Shown piece by piece: positions 33,776 through 43,169 of a stretch of 64,000 bases of DNA (its first letter is position 1; the number at the start of each line of letters is the position of its first letter). The stretch is from Halpernia frigidisoli (GTDB lineage Bacteria; Bacteroidota; Bacteroidia; Flavobacteriales; Weeksellaceae), in NCBI RefSeq assembly GCF_900113805.1, contig NZ_FOQT01000002.1, forward strand, positions 496,001 to 560,000, given 5' to 3'. The notes under the pieces were generated by a model. The model was not told the origin of the DNA. It searched no databases and was given only the letters and a program-made list of their open reading frames with translations. A program made the translations under genes and the position numbers.

Positions 33776-35224
33776 ATGAAACTAAATTTAGCTAGCGTAG
33801 CTCTAGCATTGGTTTTACCAACTGCAATTTTCGCGCAAGACTCGATGGCAGTAGCAACAGAAATGGCTCCAACGACCTTTTCTTCAGGTTCATCCAACGT
33901 ATCTCCATTCACACAGGATTCTAAAAGATTCAATGACTGGGCAATTTCATTTGGTGGTGGTGTTCCATTAATGCAATCAGCAGATTTAACATCTATCAAA
34001 AATGGTAACGGTAAAAACCTTTTCGGTTATTCAGCATATATCAGTATTGATAAAGCTATTACCCACGCTTTTGGTTTAAATCTTCAGTATGACAGAGGAG
34101 AAACAAGACAAGGTTTTTACAATACTAAAGATGCAATCCCAACAACTGGTAACCCTTACCAACAAATTGGTGCAAGAACTCAGTATGATGCGATATCACT
34201 TTTAGGAGATCTTAACTTTTCTAACTTATTAAGAAGAGTTGATAACAAATCAAACTTCAGATGGGCTCTACACGGTTATGCAGGTATTGGTACATTAGCT
34301 TACAGAGCTTACCAAAAAACTCCAGCAGGACAGGTTTTAATGACAGAAATTAAACCTTTTCAATTTAATTCACTTTTTGGACAAGCTGGTGCAGGTCTAA
34401 AATATAAAGTAAGCAGAAGAATTGATCTTGAAACTAGATTAATGTATGTTGTAACTACTGACGATCAGTTTGATGGTGGAGGTGCTCCAACAAGTGCTGT
34501 TAATCAAAGAGAAGAAGGAACTTCTGATAATTTCTTCAACGCAACAGTTGGTTTATCTTTAAAATTAGGAAAACACGAATCTCACTTAATGTGGCATGAT
34601 CCATTGCAGGAAATTTATTACAAATTAGATGTATTAGCTGCTAAAAATCAGGATATCGAAGTTTGTAAAAAAGGTGATGCTGATAATGATGGCGTTTGTG
34701 ACGATTGGGACAGACAATTAGATACACCAGCCGGAGCAAGAGTTGACGGTGCAGGTGTAGCTTTAGATACAGATTTAGATGGTGTAATTGACCTTTATGA
34801 TAAATGTGTTGTAGTTCCAGGTCCAGTAGAAAATCAAGGTTGTCCTGTTGCAGGAACTGGCGTTGTTACTGATCCACAAAGAGCTTTAGAAGGAATCGAA
34901 TTTGATTTAAATTCTGACAGAGTTTTATCTTCAAATACTCCAATTCTTAATAGTGCTGCCAGTTACATTAATTCTTCTAATACATCTTACAGTGTAATAG
35001 GTGGAACTGATACAAGAGCATCTGATTCTTACAATCAAAATCTTTCTGAAAGAAGAGCAAATAACGTAAAATCTTACTTGGTGAAAAACGGAGCTGATGC
35101 TGCTAAATTAGACGCAATCGGTAGAGGTGAAAAAGACCTTAAATATCCAGAATGTGATCCAGCTACTAAATGTCCTGAATGGAAAAACAGAGCAAATAGA
35201 AGAGTTTACTTCGAAGCAAAATAA
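33776..35224 (+). CDS. OmpA family outer-membrane protein
   Basis: A 482-residue protein: signal peptide MKLNLASVALALVLPTAIFA; barrel (about 40-285) with NDWAISFGGGVPLMQSADLT; TSP3-like Asp-rich linker KKGDADNDGVCDDWD...DTDLDGVIDLYDKC (about 300-350); then the OmpA/MotB peptidoglycan-binding domain, with GIEFDLNSDRVLSSNTPILN, NLSERRANNVKSYLVKNGAD and NRRVYFEAK at the end. It anchors the outer membrane to peptidoglycan. It is a tandem paralog of the preceding gene (85-base gap). A hairpin terminator follows. Codon use (many GCT/GGT/AAA codons) suggests high expression. Confidence 0.95.
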   Translation: MKLNLASVALALVLPTAIFAQDSMAVATEMAPTTFSSGSSNVSPFTQDSKRFNDWAISFGGGVPLMQSADLTSIKNGNGKNLFGYSAYISIDKAITHAFGLNLQYDRGETRQGFYNTKDAIPTTGNPYQQIGARTQYDAISLLGDLNFSNLLRRVDNKSNFRWALHGYAGIGTLAYRAYQKTPAGQVLMTEIKPFQFNSLFGQAGAGLKYKVSRRIDLETRLMYVVTTDDQFDGGGAPTSAVNQREEGTSDNFFNATVGLSLKLGKHESHLMWHDPLQEIYYKLDVLAAKNQDIEVCKKGDADNDGVCDDWDRQLDTPAGARVDGAGVALDTDLDGVIDLYDKCVVVPGPVENQGCPVAGTGVVTDPQRALEGIEFDLNSDRVLSSNTPILNSAASYINSSNTSYSVIGGTDTRASDSYNQNLSERRANNVKSYLVKNGADAAKLDAIGRGEKDLKYPECDPATKCPEWKNRANRRVYFEAK

Positions 35225-35246
35225 TTTTAAATAATTATTTTTATAT

Positions 35247-35275
35247 AAAAAGCCACGTATTGCGTGGCTTTTTTG
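35247..35275 (+). terminator. Terminator after the OmpA gene
   Basis: aaaaagccacg/cgtggctttttt with loop tattg forms a strong stem and T-run 23 bases after the stop. Confidence 0.9.
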
Positions 35276-35303
35276 ATTTCTAAATTTTCTTTACTTTTAC
35301 CTA

Positions 35304-37202
35304 ATGATTTCCAATACTAATTTTCAAGACCTGAAAATGAAAACGCTTCTCCATTTTTGGGGCTTTTCCGCATTTAGAGAAAATCAGGAGGAAATTATTG
35401 ACTCTGTAATTTCAGGCAATGACAATCTTATACTTTTGCCCACAGGTGGAGGTAAATCATTGTGCTACCAATTACCCGCTTTACTTCTAGAAGGAACCTG
35501 TCTGGTCATCTCTCCATTACTTTCACTAATGAAAGATCAGGTTTCGCAGCTAAAAAACAGAGGAATAGAAGCAGAATATATTTCCTCCGAATTAGATGAT
35601 ATTGAAGCGGAGATTATCTACAACAACTGCAGAGATGAAGTTACCAAACTCCTCTATGTTTCTCCGGAAAGATTAATGGATCCAATATTTTTGAATCATT
35701 TAAATGATATTAAACTATCATTTATTGCCGTTGATGAAGCGCACTGTATTTCAGAATGGGGTCAGGATTTTAGACCAAGTTATCAGAATATATCAAAATT
35801 TAGAAGCAATTTTTCTCAGCTTTCGTGTATAGCTTTAACGGCAACTGCGACGCCCAAGGTTTTAAATGAAATTGAAAAAAAATTAGAACTAAAAAAAGTA
35901 CAATTATTTCAAAAGAGTTTTAGAAGGAAAAATATTAAAATTTTTGTTGACGAAATTTCAAATAAATACGAACGAATTTTAAATTTATTAAATTTCGCCA
36001 ATTCCTCCGGTATTATTTACGCAAGAACCCGCAAAGAAACAGAAGATCTATGTGCATTTTTAAAAAAGCAAAATAAGAGTGTAGATTTCTATCATGCTGG
36101 TTTATCGGCACAGGACAAAAATAGGATACAGGAATTCTGGCTTAAAAGCGCAAATCACGTGATTATAGCAACAAATGCCTTCGGGATGGGTATTGATAAA
36201 GATAATGTTCGTTTTGTGATTCATCTGTCACCATCTGCTTCCATTGAAAACTATTATCAGGAAATTGGGAGAGCCGGAAGAGATGGGATTTTGAGTTACG
36301 CTTTTTTACTTTGGAATAAATCCGAGATCAGCTCTATAAATGACATTTTATATAATGCGATACCAGGTAAACAAGAATTTTTAAAAATTAATTCTTTTTT
36401 ATATTCTACATTTCAAATTGCAGAGCACGATCTTCCTGAAGAAATATTTGAACTAAAAATTCAAAATATTCAAAATTTCACAAAACTTTCCGCGGCAAAA
36501 ATTAAAAATGTTTTAAATTTTCTCCACACTCAGGAAATTATTTTTTACCAAAATAAAAAATCAAAAAGTACGCTGGAACTAAAGATTTCTTCCGACGAGA
36601 TCGATCAGCTTCCATCGAAAGATTCGTATTTTATTGAACTTTTACTTCGTAATATTTCAGGATTTTCTTCATACAAAGTCTCTTTTAACGAAGATTATTT
36701 AAGTGAAAAACTTCAAATTAATAAAAATATCATCAAGGAGCGTTTAAAAGATCTGGTAAGAAAAAATTATCTCAATTATCAGGATGGAGATTCTGCTTCT
36801 ATAAAGTTTTTAAAACACAGAAACGAACGCCTAACAGAAAATTCATACTGGCAATTATTCGAACAGATCCAAAAAAATAAGCTGCAAAAATGGGAAGAAA
36901 TGAAATTTTTCATGGAAGACCAAACTTATTGTAAAATGAAACTGATACTCTCCTATTTTGGCGAGAAGAACGTTCAAGATTGTGGCATATGCAATATTTG
37001 CGAGCATAATAAAATGTTCCTAAATCCTAAAACATTACCAGATCTAATTATAGAATTGCTTGCAAAAAATAAATTTTCGCTGGAGCAGATCTGTGTACAA
37101 TTGCCTGAATTTAACAAAGAAAAAATACTTGAAAATGTAATATTACTTTTAGATCTGGATAAAATAAAAATGGCAGATTTTAAAACCTATACTTTAAATT
37201 AA
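35304..37202 (+). CDS. recQ: ATP-dependent DNA helicase RecQ
   Basis: A 632-residue 3'-5' helicase. Helicase motifs: FRENQEEIIDSVISGNDNLILLPTGGGKSLCYQLP (motifs 0 and I), VDEAHCISEWGQDFRPSY (motif II with the aromatic loop), ALTATATP (III), and NAFGMGIDK plus EIGRAGRDG (V, VI). The zinc-binding module follows with CKMKLILSYFGEKNVQDCGICNIC (about 548-571). No clear HRDC domain is visible, so it is a RecQ-zinc form, one of several usual in this phylum. It lies 14 bases before fmt and may share its transcript. Confidence 0.94.
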   Translation: MISNTNFQDLKMKTLLHFWGFSAFRENQEEIIDSVISGNDNLILLPTGGGKSLCYQLPALLLEGTCLVISPLLSLMKDQVSQLKNRGIEAEYISSELDDIEAEIIYNNCRDEVTKLLYVSPERLMDPIFLNHLNDIKLSFIAVDEAHCISEWGQDFRPSYQNISKFRSNFSQLSCIALTATATPKVLNEIEKKLELKKVQLFQKSFRRKNIKIFVDEISNKYERILNLLNFANSSGIIYARTRKETEDLCAFLKKQNKSVDFYHAGLSAQDKNRIQEFWLKSANHVIIATNAFGMGIDKDNVRFVIHLSPSASIENYYQEIGRAGRDGILSYAFLLWNKSEISSINDILYNAIPGKQEFLKINSFLYSTFQIAEHDLPEEIFELKIQNIQNFTKLSAAKIKNVLNFLHTQEIIFYQNKKSKSTLELKISSDEIDQLPSKDSYFIELLLRNISGFSSYKVSFNEDYLSEKLQINKNIIKERLKDLVRKNYLNYQDGDSASIKFLKHRNERLTENSYWQLFEQIQKNKLQKWEEMKFFMEDQTYCKMKLILSYFGEKNVQDCGICNICEHNKMFLNPKTLPDLIIELLAKNKFSLEQICVQLPEFNKEKILENVILLLDLDKIKMADFKTYTLN

Positions 37203-37216
37203 GTTTAAAACAATAA

Positions 37217-38164
37217 ATGAAAAAATTAAAAGTGGTGTTTTTCGGAACACCTGATTTTGCACGAACATCGCTTGAAGCAATACATAAATCCTCACACGAA
37301 ATAGTTGGCGTGGTGACAGTCGCTGATAAACAGTCTGGTCGCGGCCAAAAAGTAAATAGTTCGCCAGTTAAAAAGTTTGCCGAAGAAAATAATCTTTCGC
37401 TTTTTCAACCCCTAAAATTAAAAGACGAAGATTTTTTAGCTGAAATGAAAAAATTAGAAGCTGATATTTTCGTAGTTGTTGCTTTTAGAATGATGCCGAA
37501 AATCTTATTTGAAATGCCAAAATTAGGAACATTTAATCTACACGCCTCACTTCTGCCCGATTACCGCGGTGCTGCTCCTATTAATTTTGCCATAATAAAT
37601 GGTGAAACAAAAACCGGCGCAACCACTTTTTTTATCAACGAAAAAATTGACGAAGGCAATATTTTATTACAGGATGAATTAGACATTTCTTCTACGGAAA
37701 ATGCTGGCGAACTTCACGACAGATTAATGGATTTAGGCGCAAAACTCATCGTAAAAACTTTAGACGGTTTAGCTGAAAATAATATTCAAGAAAAACCTCA
37801 GCCTGAAGTTGAAGATCCAAAAAACGCCTTTAAAATTTTCAAAGATGATATGAAAATTGATTGGGATCAACCAGCGGAAAAAGTTTATAATTTCATCCGC
37901 GGACTTTCGCCTTATCCTTCTGCTTTCACGACAATCAAAATTAATAATGAAGAAAAAACTTTAAAAATATTTGCAGGAACTTTTGAAGAAAACGAGGAAA
38001 ATTCGCCATCTGGAAAGTTAGAGATTTCTAAAAAAGAGTTTAACATTTTTACTAAAAATGGAATTTATAAACCTACGGAAGTTCAATTAGAAGGTAAAAA
38101 AAGAATGTCTGTAAAAGATTTTCTTAATGGTTTCAGGAATTTTGAGAATATTGAAATAATATAA
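37217..38164 (+). CDS. fmt: Methionyl-tRNA formyltransferase
   Basis: A 315-residue enzyme that formylates initiator Met-tRNA from 10-formyl-THF. N-domain: VVFFGTPDFARTSLEAI, HKSSHEIVGVVTVADKQSGRGQ, then the catalytic Asn-His-Asp region with FNLHASLLPDYRGAAPINFAIINGETKTGAT. The C-domain (about 205-315) has the OB-fold with IRGLSPYPSAFT and the usual end. It follows recQ by 14 bases. A hairpin shared with recA lies past its stop. Confidence 0.97.
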   Translation: MKKLKVVFFGTPDFARTSLEAIHKSSHEIVGVVTVADKQSGRGQKVNSSPVKKFAEENNLSLFQPLKLKDEDFLAEMKKLEADIFVVVAFRMMPKILFEMPKLGTFNLHASLLPDYRGAAPINFAIINGETKTGATTFFINEKIDEGNILLQDELDISSTENAGELHDRLMDLGAKLIVKTLDGLAENNIQEKPQPEVEDPKNAFKIFKDDMKIDWDQPAEKVYNFIRGLSPYPSAFTTIKINNEEKTLKIFAGTFEENEENSPSGKLEISKKEFNIFTKNGIYKPTEVQLEGKKRMSVKDFLNGFRNFENIEII

Positions 38165-38176
38165 AATTTAGCACAA

Positions 38177-38210
38177 AAAAAGTCGACTTATAAAATAAGT
38201 CGGCTTTAAT
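38177..38210. terminator. Bidirectional terminator between fmt and recA
   Basis: aaagtcgactta/taagtcggcttt with A- and T-runs on the two sides serves both convergent genes. Confidence 0.85.
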
Positions 38211-38221
38211 TTAAAAGAAAA

Positions 38222-39229
38222 TTACTTTTTATTTTCTTTGATCTTGTCTTTAATTTTACCTTCAAGTTCGTCTGCCAATTCCGGATTGTCTTTTATAACT
38301 TCCTTTACGGCATCTCTTCCTTGTCCCAATTTTGTTCCTTCATAACTAAACCAAGAACCACTTTTTTTGATGATTTCTAAATCTACACCTTGATCTAAAA
38401 TCTCACCAACTTTAGAAATTCCTTCGCCGTACATGATATCAAATTCTGCAATTTTAAATGGCGGCGCCACTTTATTTTTTACAATTTTCACCTTCACGCG
38501 ACTTCCAACGGCTTCATCACCATTTTTAATTGGCGCACTTGCTTTTCTAATATCAATTCTTACAGAAGCATAAAATTTCAAGGCGTTTCCACCGGTCGTT
38601 GTTTCAGGATTACCGAACATTACACCAATTTTTTCTCTTAATTGGTTAATGAAAATCACAGTACATTTTGTTTTACTAATTGTTCCGGTTAATTTTCTTA
38701 AAGCTTGAGACATCAATCTTGCATGAAGACCCATTTTAGAATCCCCCATTTCGCCTTCAATCTCTGCTTTCGGCGTCAATGCTGCAACTGAATCAATTAC
38801 CACGATATCGACTGCACCAGAGCGAATTAAATTATCAGCAATTTCCAAAGCCTGCTCACCATTATCTGGTTGAGAAATAATTAATTCGTCTAATTTTATT
38901 CCTAATTTTTTAGCATAACCTCTATCAAAAGCGTGTTCTGCATCGATAAAAGCTGCAGTTCCTCCTTGTTTTTGAGATTCTGCGATTGCATGTAAAGTTA
39001 AGGTCGTTTTTCCCGAAGATTCTGGACCATAAATTTCAATTACACGACCTCTTGGATATCCGCCAACTCCTAAAGCCAGATCGATACCTAAAGAACCTGA
39101 TGGAATTACTTCGATATCTTCTATCGTTGCGCCATCATCTAAAGTCATTACCGTTCCTTTCCCGTACGTTTTATCTAATTTTTCGAGCACCAAACTCAGT
39201 GCTTTTTTCTTATCTTCTGCTGTAGCCAT
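38222..39229 (-). CDS. recA: Recombinase RecA
   Basis: A 335-residue RecA of normal length. Walker [20 protein letters not shown] (about 68-86), [37 protein letters not shown] (Walker B and the L1 region), [36 protein letters not shown] (L2 region with the Q/N/E residues) are all intact. C-terminal residues are acidic/basic ([13 protein letters not shown]). It promotes strand exchange and SOS co-protease activity. It is transcribed alone toward fmt. Confidence 0.98.
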   Translation of the reverse strand: MATAEDKKKALSLVLEKLDKTYGKGTVMTLDDGATIEDIEVIPSGSLGIDLALGVGGYPRGRVIEIYGPESSGKTTLTLHAIAESQKQGGTAAFIDAEHAFDRGYAKKLGIKLDELIISQPDNGEQALEIADNLIRSGAVDIVVIDSVAALTPKAEIEGEMGDSKMGLHARLMSQALRKLTGTISKTKCTVIFINQLREKIGVMFGNPETTTGGNALKFYASVRIDIRKASAPIKNGDEAVGSRVKVKIVKNKVAPPFKIAEFDIMYGEGISKVGEILDQGVDLEIIKKSGSWFSYEGTKLGQGRDAVKEVIKDNPELADELEGKIKDKIKENKK

Positions 39230-39432
39230 TTATAATATTTAGAACGTAAAAATACGGAATAAAACTCGAATTTCACTTACAATTAAAAATGAAAGTTGCT
39301 ACAAATTATAGCATAAAAAAACTTTTTCAGAATTAAGTCTAAATAGTGAAAGATCTGTTTTTGGTTTTAATTGCATTTCAGAAATCCAGTTTTTAACCAA
39401 AAAAAATATATTTAAAAAAAATCAAATAAAAA

Positions 39433-39463
39433 TTGCTTGGTATAAAAATTATTTTTAGATTTG
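39433..39463 (+). promoter_or_regulatory. Promoter of tRNA-Gln
   Basis: The -7 box TAGATTTG is at 39456-39463 and a -33 TTG at 39433-39435, spaced 20 bases, matching the Bacteroidetes consensus (TTG-N19/20-TAnnTTTG). The tRNA begins 19 bases after the -7 box. Confidence 0.7.
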
Positions 39464-39481
39464 CACCACCAAAATAAAGAC

Positions 39482-39553
39482 AGACCCATGGTGTAATTGG
39501 TAACACACCGGTTTTTGGTACCGACATTCGGGGTTCGAGTCCCTGTGGGTCTA
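39482..39553 (+). tRNA. tRNA-Gln (anticodon TTG)
   Basis: The acceptor arms agaccca and tgggtct pair fully. D-arm atggtgtaattggtaacac, anticodon arm ccggtttttggtaccg with anticodon TTG, and T-arm cggggttcgagtccctg complete the cloverleaf with discriminator A. CCA is not encoded. Its 3' end (from 39540) is the left attachment repeat of the integrated element; the tRNA remains intact. Confidence 0.95.
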
Positions 39554-39554
39554 C
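39540..39554. repeat. attL: 15-bp direct repeat in the tRNA-Gln 3' end
   Basis: tccctgtgggtctac is repeated exactly at 48745-48759. The similarity continues loosely through the hairpin aacgcgctgattttcag on both sides. This is the expected product of site-specific integration into the tRNA 3' end. Confidence 0.85.
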
Positions 39555-39566
39555 TTATTTACTATT

Positions 39567-39596
39567 AACGCGCTGATTTTCAGCGCGTTTTTTTTT
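39567..39596 (+). terminator. tRNA-Gln terminator (left copy)
   Basis: aacgcgctga/tcagcgcgtt with a T-run. A nearly identical copy with one changed base is at 48771-48798, so the hairpin may have been duplicated with the attachment site. Confidence 0.8.
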
Positions 39597-39600
39597 ATTT

Positions 39601-39619
39601 TAGTCAGCATTTAGTCAGC
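39601..39619. repeat. Arm-type direct repeat, left end of the element
   Basis: tagtcagcatttagtcagc, itself two copies of agtcagc, is exactly repeated at 48579-48597. Both lie inside the element, 47 and 147 bases from the att repeats, as expected for integrase arm-binding sites. Confidence 0.75.
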
Positions 39620-39886
39620 AAGTTGGAAATTTAATACTTTTAGCCGTTTTTTAATAGTCTTACTGATAGTCGGATTTTAGAACTATTACGATAAACTAAA
39701 CGACTTCTTAACTTTTCCTTTATGTTATTTCTAAAAGTAAATTTCCTCTATTACTTCTTACGCAAAAGGAGTTCTTTCGCCATCTAAGATTTTAATATTA
39801 TATAAGGCGAGAAACGTTTTTATACCTTCACATTATATATCAATTTAGAAATCACAAATTTTAAAAATCTGTGGCAAAAACTTCAA
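39620..39886. other. Left-end noncoding region of the element
   Basis: These 267 AT-rich bases between the left arm-type repeat and the 3' end of the MmeI-like gene show no convincing reading frame. cttttcctttatgttatttc and aaggcgagaaacg are unremarkable. It may hold further integrase or excisionase sites. Confidence 0.4.
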
Positions 39887-42640
39887 TTACTTCTCAACCG
39901 TTTTTTTAATCTTTCTAGGTTTCTCTTTTGTGAAAAGATCTGCGGTGTATTTTTCATAAAGTTCAAACAAAAATTCCATTCGTTTGGCTTCTGATAAAAA
40001 TGGCTGTGAGCGGTAAGCCAGATCTACCGCCTTGTCTAATTCATTGTGCGCCTTTGTAAGACTTGGTGGCATTGTTAAAGGATTATAAAGATCTGCCAAA
40101 GAACTATTGGGAAAATTTAAACGAACATCTAAAACCTGCTGTGCCTTTTCTTCAATTGATTTTATTTGTTTTTCTGTGGGATTTTCAGGCCATGGAAAAT
40201 TATTATAAACAATGCTCGCTGAATATTGAAAATCACTTTTCATTCTTCCACAAGTTGTTCTCATCCAAGCCATATGCATTTCAGAAGTCATTACACCAAA
40301 TAAATATAAATTAGCATTAGGAATCATTAACGTACTTCCACTTGCAATAGTTGTTGGCTCCAAAATTCCTATTGGAATGTACTTTCTATTTTCTGAAGAT
40401 ATTTTTGGAATAATTATATATCTGGAAGAGGGCTGCCTTATTTCTCCAAATAACATTGGTTTCTCAGCAAGTTTATTCGTTGCGGCTCTTCCACTATCTA
40501 ATCTAAATTGTCTAGTCTTCTCGATTCTTTCAAGAATAAATTTTGAATTCTTTAAAATATTTGGTTCAACATTTAGCAACCATAAACACCAACGTTTTTT
40601 GTTATTAATAAATTCATCACCTCCAGTATATTTTTTAATAGTTTGTAAAATATAAGGCTCATTTTGTAATGCTTCCTCTTTATCTTCATCTGTCAATATC
40701 AAATGACCTTCATCAATTGGCATATTCCCATAGTTCATTTCAGGTACATCACATAAAGGAGATTTCCGATTTTCAACAGTAATATCTTTTCCTACAACTA
40801 AAAAAGGATTAATATTTTTAACCCGAAATTCATGCGGTTCGCCTTTAATATCCTCATACTCAAAAATGTTTTTTTGTACAGTATCAAAGTTGGCGAATCC
40901 TACAATAACACAATGAACTGCTGCATTACCTTTTGCTTCATTGCTCCAACTAAATGTTCTATGCGCAAAATGAATTTTAATATTATATTTATTGAAAAGA
41001 AGTTTCCATAGTAATCCAACTTGTTCACCCTGATTAATTGAATTTGTTGAAACAAATGCTACTTTAATTTTTGTTTTTTGTATATATTTTGCCGCTGTAA
41101 TATACCATGCACAAACATAATCTAAAACCCCCGTTCCCTTCGAACCTGCGAAAATTTGTCGCATATCATTTTTTTGTTCTATCGTCTGTTCTTTCTTTCC
41201 AATAAAAGGTGGATTTCCAATAATAAAAGATAATTCATCTTTGGGGCAAACTTCTTCCCAATCAACTTCCAATGCATTTCCATTAATAATTTTTGCAGAT
41301 TTTTTTAAAGGCAAACGCGCAAAGTATTGTCCAAATTCTGCACTTACGAGCATATTCATTTGGTGGTCAATCAGCCACATCGCAACCTCAGCAATTCTTG
41401 CGGGAAATTCTTCGTATTCTATACCGTAAAATTGATCGACGTCAATCCACAAAATTTGGCTTACATCAAGAAAGGCTTGTCCAGACTTATTCTGCGCCTT
41501 TAAAACCTCAAACTCTAATAATCGTAATTCTCTGTAAGTAATTATCAAAAAGTTCCCACAACCACACGCTGGATCAAGAAATTTCAGTGTACTTAATTTC
41601 TTATGAAATTCTGGTAGTTTATTTCTGTTTCCCTTTATATTTTCAAACTCCGCCCATAGTTCATCAAGAAAAAGAGGTTTAATTAATTTTAAAATATTAG
41701 TTTCACTTGTATAATGTGCGCCCAAGTTTCTACGCTCTTTCGGGTTCATCACACTTTGAAACATGGAGCCAAAAATCGCGGGAGAAATTTTACTCCAATC
41801 AATACGCGAACAATCTAAAAGAGCCTGTCGCATTTTACTGTCAAAACTTGCAGTTGGTAGAATTTCTGCAAAAAGGTTCCCATTGATGTAAGGGAAGTTC
41901 GCTAATTGCTCATCAAGATTTTTAAAACGATTTTCTGGGGAAGTATTTAGAACTTGGAAGAGTTCTTGTAGTTTTCCGGCGAGATCACTTCCATCTTGTG
42001 AAGTACGCTGCACAACAAATGCCTGAAACTGTTCTTTCTCAAAAATCGTGGTGTCTTCGGCAAACATACAAAAGAGAATACGGACCAAATAGACTTCCAA
42101 TGCATGGCCAGAATAACCTATTTCCTCCAATCTATCGTGAAGTTTACCCATTAATTCCGCAGCCTTAATATTGGCGGGATCTTGTTCTTTGTAAATTTTC
42201 TTTTGGTAGCCTAATAAATAGCCGAAATGTTGAACGTTATCGACAAGTTCTTTAAGAGTAAATTCAATGATTTTATCTTCTTCAAGGTCGTATAATCTGA
42301 AATATTCAAAATCACAAATCAAAATGTACTTTGGGAGTTCAAATTCTTTCAGACCAAAAGTATATTCTTTGGCTTGTTCAAATGCCTTATCGAGATTTTT
42401 ACCCCGACTTTTCATTTCTATTAAAATGTTGCCTTTCCAGAGTAAATCAATATAGCCGTCTTTTTGGTTCAATTTTTTTACACGATGCTCAAAGGTAGAA
42501 ACGCGTTTACTTGAAATGCCAAAAACATTGAAAAATTCTACTAAAAAGGGTTTTGCATCCGCTTCTTCTCGTTCGGTATCTTGCCATTCTTTTGAAAATT
42601 TTAATGCTCTATCCTTAATTTCGTTCCAACTTAAAGCCAT
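39887..42640 (-). CDS. MmeI-like type IIL restriction-modification enzyme
   Basis: A 917-residue single-chain restriction-modification protein, almost exactly the length of MmeI. The N-terminal nuclease domain has the PD-(D/E)xK pattern Asp65...Glu75-x-Lys77 (GYIDLLWKGNILIEMKS). The gamma-class N6-adenine methyltransferase follows, with motif I LKFLDPACGCGNFLI (about 350) and motif IV IIGNPPFIGKKEQT (NPPF, about 475). A target-recognition domain (about 620-850) precedes the helical C-terminus. It would methylate one strand of a short asymmetric site and cut about 20 bases away; the site cannot be read. No separate specificity or endonuclease gene is nearby, in line with type IIL. Confidence 0.88.
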   Translation of the reverse strand: MALSWNEIKDRALKFSKEWQDTEREEADAKPFLVEFFNVFGISSKRVSTFEHRVKKLNQKDGYIDLLWKGNILIEMKSRGKNLDKAFEQAKEYTFGLKEFELPKYILICDFEYFRLYDLEEDKIIEFTLKELVDNVQHFGYLLGYQKKIYKEQDPANIKAAELMGKLHDRLEEIGYSGHALEVYLVRILFCMFAEDTTIFEKEQFQAFVVQRTSQDGSDLAGKLQELFQVLNTSPENRFKNLDEQLANFPYINGNLFAEILPTASFDSKMRQALLDCSRIDWSKISPAIFGSMFQSVMNPKERRNLGAHYTSETNILKLIKPLFLDELWAEFENIKGNRNKLPEFHKKLSTLKFLDPACGCGNFLIITYRELRLLEFEVLKAQNKSGQAFLDVSQILWIDVDQFYGIEYEEFPARIAEVAMWLIDHQMNMLVSAEFGQYFARLPLKKSAKIINGNALEVDWEEVCPKDELSFIIGNPPFIGKKEQTIEQKNDMRQIFAGSKGTGVLDYVCAWYITAAKYIQKTKIKVAFVSTNSINQGEQVGLLWKLLFNKYNIKIHFAHRTFSWSNEAKGNAAVHCVIVGFANFDTVQKNIFEYEDIKGEPHEFRVKNINPFLVVGKDITVENRKSPLCDVPEMNYGNMPIDEGHLILTDEDKEEALQNEPYILQTIKKYTGGDEFINNKKRWCLWLLNVEPNILKNSKFILERIEKTRQFRLDSGRAATNKLAEKPMLFGEIRQPSSRYIIIPKISSENRKYIPIGILEPTTIASGSTLMIPNANLYLFGVMTSEMHMAWMRTTCGRMKSDFQYSASIVYNNFPWPENPTEKQIKSIEEKAQQVLDVRLNFPNSSLADLYNPLTMPPSLTKAHNELDKAVDLAYRSQPFLSEAKRMEFLFELYEKYTADLFTKEKPRKIKKTVEK

Positions 42641-42944
42641 TTTTATCGTGTGTATTTTTGGTAACAGAGGTACTTTTCTAAAAAAATTATACTCTTAGTA
42701 TTATTTTAATTGTAAATATATAACAATACCTCAAAATAAAAACGCACCCCAACTTTAGATTTCTGAGACCCACCCCTCAAAATTTCAAATGGAATTTTTT
42801 CAAATTCAAAGTCGATTTTGTACAGAGCAAGAATTAAAACTTGTCTACCGGAATAATGATTTAAGAATTCCATTCCAACGAATCGTCAAGCAAAAAATGA
42901 TATTAACAAAGAAGTACCCTGTGAATTGCAGGGTAAACAAAGAT

Positions 42945-43160
42945 TTAGTTTTGAATAACTTTATCAAATGGATCTGTACTAAAAGGCTTTGCTCTTAGAT
43001 TTATTTCTACAAAACTACAATTGTCTTCTAAAGTATATTTCGTGGTTAGATTATTTATGGTGATGATTTGTTCACGGATAAAGAAGTTAAATAATTCAGC
43101 CGTAGCAACGTCTAAAAGTTCCTATATTTCTTCAATTGATAATTCTTTTTTGTCTTTCAT
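42945..43160 (-). pseudogene. Small element gene with an in-frame TAG at codon 13
   Basis: MKDKKELSIEEI is followed by TAG (43122-43124) and then an uninterrupted frame ELLDVATAELFNFFIREQII...NLRAKPFSTDPFDKVIQN to the stop at 42945. One change (CAG to TAG) would explain it; the intact protein would have 71 residues. There is no ATG after the stop from which the rest could start. It begins 10 bases after the Rep-like gene's stop, so it belonged to the same transcript. Family unknown. Confidence 0.6.
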
Positions 43161-43169
43161 ACTTGTAAA

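Noticed and set aside
42789-42998. Plus-strand 69-codon frame left of the Rep-like gene
   Set aside because: It runs partly antisense to the broken small gene (42945-43160), whose protein-like sequence is better; no initiation context.
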